26,209 nucleotides of DNA. Source: Bermanella sp047628755. GTDB taxonomy: Bacteria; Pseudomonadota; Gammaproteobacteria; Pseudomonadales; Oceanobacteraceae. How positions within the stretch are numbered: position 1 is the stretch's first letter; each line of letters starts with the position of its first letter. Below, one piece after another: positions 24,912 through 26,209 of this stretch. A program made the position numbers and the translations under genes. Location: assembly GCA_047628755.1 (NCBI GenBank), contig JBLHVV010000039.1, positions 1 to 26,209 of the forward strand. Reading direction: 5' to 3'. Under the pieces are notes generated by a model. That model did no database searches. It was not told the origin of the DNA and saw only the letters and a program-made list of their open reading frames with translations.

Positions 24912-25418
24912 TTATCGTTTTACCGACTCACCTAATGTTAAAAAAGTTTCAGCAGCACCTGGTAACATGTCTTTAGACCAGGTAACCATTAATTCAAAAT
25001 GAGGTATTAAAACAGAATTCTGCCACCATGGATCTTTACTCAGTGGTGTCATTTGCATGCCATATACGGCTGCCATAATTAAAATAAGGCCTCGAGTAGT
25101 ACCAAACACCACGCCAAACATTCGATCAGTCCCAGCAAGGCCTGTTACCTTAACAAGTTCGCCCACTAAATTGTTTATCATAGCTCCAATTATCAAAGTT
25201 ATGGCAAATAAAATTCCGAATGCGGCTCCATAACGAGCAGATGGGGTTTCGATCCATTGGACTAACAATACTTCGAGATGGCCACTAAAAATGCGAGCGA
25301 TAATAAACGCGGCTATCCAGCTAGCTAAAGACAGCATTTCTTTAACAAAACCACGCTTGATACTGATCATTGCGGAGATAAATATTACCGCTAAAACTAA
25401 CCAATCGATCAACAACAT
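24912..25418 (-). CDS. cvpA: CvpA family inner-membrane protein
   Basis: A 168-residue membrane protein with four hydrophobic segments and the family N-terminus IDWLVLAVIFISAMISIKRG. ATG 25418 is chosen because it aligns with other CvpA proteins and has GGA upstream; a TTG at 25436 would add six residues. CvpA was named for its need in colicin V production in E. coli and is now linked to envelope stress tolerance; its molecular role is unknown. It sits between dedD and purF as in most Gammaproteobacteria. Confidence 0.95.
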   Translation of the reverse strand: MLLIDWLVLAVIFISAMISIKRGFVKEMLSLASWIAAFIIARIFSGHLEVLLVQWIETPSARYGAAFGILFAITLIIGAMINNLVGELVKVTGLAGTDRMFGVVFGTTRGLILIMAAVYGMQMTPLSKDPWWQNSVLIPHFELMVTWSKDMLPGAAETFLTLGESVKR

Positions 25419-25518
25419 ATTAAAGTCCAATGACAACTGTAGTTAGATATAACATTGATATTACTGCCGCTTTTAAGAGGTCGCATTCTAACAAAGCCAG
25501 CACCATGATAATAGGGGG

Positions 25519-26058
25519 TTACTTACCTAGATAAGGCACTAATTCACCTTTTATTTTGAAGGATTTCTCGATTGAGGATAGTTTTTGTTCAAGACTGTCC
25601 TTTTGCGTACTTGGCCCAACAAAAACACGAATATATTCACCGTCAGAAGAAGGCTTATCAAATGCTTTGTATCCTGCCTTTCTAAGATTATTTCGAAGTG
25701 CAATTGCATTTTTAGGCTTTGCAAAACTGGCCACCTGTATGTGCCAAACTTTAGCTTGGCCACTCGTATCAACTACTGGAACAAGTATACTTTTAAGTTT
25801 TAATCTTTCTCCATCCACATTGATATTGGCCATAGGTATGGCTCGACTATTAAGCTGCTTGCTCTCTAGATCACGGGTGGCGATCGATAGTGATTTTGGC
25901 AACGGCATACTCATGTCGGGTATGCTTGACTCAACTGGCACACTCTTATTTAAGTATGATGCATCTGGTGTACTCGGTGAGATAAACGGCAGCAAAATAA
26001 TTGCCACGGTTACCAATGCAACAGCACCCACAAGTTTTCTTTTTATTCCGTCATCCAT
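25519..26058 (-). CDS. dedD: DedD-like SPOR domain cell-division protein
   Basis: A 179-residue bitopic membrane protein: short cytoplasmic start, one membrane helix (about 8-27), a flexible periplasmic linker and a C-terminal SPOR domain (about 103-175, beginning KVWHIQVASFAKP and containing YIRVFVGP). SPOR domains bind denuded peptidoglycan at the division septum. Length and position between folC and cvpA match DedD. Its ATG overlaps the folC stop by eight bases. Confidence 0.93.
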   Translation of the reverse strand: MDDGIKRKLVGAVALVTVAIILLPFISPSTPDASYLNKSVPVESSIPDMSMPLPKSLSIATRDLESKQLNSRAIPMANINVDGERLKLKSILVPVVDTSGQAKVWHIQVASFAKPKNAIALRNNLRKAGYKAFDKPSSDGEYIRVFVGPSTQKDSLEQKLSSIEKSFKIKGELVPYLGK

Positions 26059-26209
26059 TTTTTAATTGACCTTCCAACCACGTCTGAGCGCTTGCCACTG
26101 TAAAAAATGAGCCCAAGATTAAAACTTCATCATCTTCAGTTAACTCATCAACTAAGCAATCTAAACCATCTGCAATATTTAGATGCAGCTTATCAGCAGA
26201 TATCATAGC
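26051..26209 (-). CDS. folC: FolC C-terminal fragment (bifunctional folylpolyglutamate/dihydrofolate synthase), cut by window edge
   Basis: The last 52 codons of a gene that continues beyond the right edge. The translation includes VLILGSFFTVASAQTWLEG, matching the conserved C-terminal strand and helix of FolC, which adds glutamate to dihydropteroate and folates. The stop (TGA 26051-26053) overlaps the dedD start. Position upstream of dedD supports the assignment. The fragment is too short to judge the active site. Confidence 0.85.
   Translation of the reverse strand, partial: AMISADKLHLNIADGLDCLVDELTEDDEVLILGSFFTVASAQTWLEGQLKNG

Noticed and set aside
25556..26065. 169-codon plus-strand frame opposite dedD
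   Set aside because: Overlaps the well-supported SPOR-domain gene almost exactly; no family features of its own.

Overview
The window is a contiguous piece of chromosome from an AT-rich gammaproteobacterium. The order folC-dedD-cvpA-purF-metZ on the right is typical of the Pseudomonadales/Oceanospirillales side of the class. The low GC, the outer-membrane porin and the many signalling genes suggest a marine or aquatic member, but the sequence alone does not give a genus. I see no transposase, phage gene, CRISPR array, rRNA or tRNA.

Left part (1-8.1 kb): an AT-rich leader and an outer-membrane porin (415-1530, +) face a four-gene minus-strand unit. In transcription order this unit encodes a RimK-like ATP-grasp ligase (8094-7108), a second ATP-grasp protein fused to a helix-hairpin-helix domain (7184-5685), a large M14 zinc carboxypeptidase with accessory beta domains (5653-2981) and an M20 carboxypeptidase of the CPG2 type (2915-1767). 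Two carboxylate-amine ligases with two C-terminal exopeptidases is a make-and-trim set. The best guess is addition and removal of acidic amino acids on a peptide, protein tail or small molecule. This is the most novel-looking part of the window.

Middle (8.1-12.6 kb): an AT-rich divergent region precedes a Crp/Fnr-family regulator. Next come a small charged protein gene, an SOS-controlled umuDC pair with a perfect LexA box, the decayed remnant of a small outer-membrane beta-barrel gene and a YdjA-type nitroreductase.

Signalling block (12.7-17.1 kb, +): a membrane class III adenylate cyclase (MASE2-like), a membrane-anchored thioredoxin-like Cys-x-Cys protein and a GAF-GAF-HD-GYP phosphodiesterase lie in a row, joining cAMP and probable cyclic-di-GMP signalling. 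An arsenite methyltransferase gene (arsM, -) runs convergently into them.

Right part (18.2-26.2 kb, all -): an apparently continuous series is transcribed as folC (3' end only), dedD (SPOR), cvpA, purF, metZ, moxR, a DUF58 gene and tgpA (transglutaminase). It combines housekeeping functions (folate, purine, methionine, division-site peptidoglycan binding) with a MoxR-DUF58-transglutaminase triad whose genes overlap.

Several starts were moved from the longest open frame to internal codons because of ribosome binding sites or family alignments; these are noted entry by entry.
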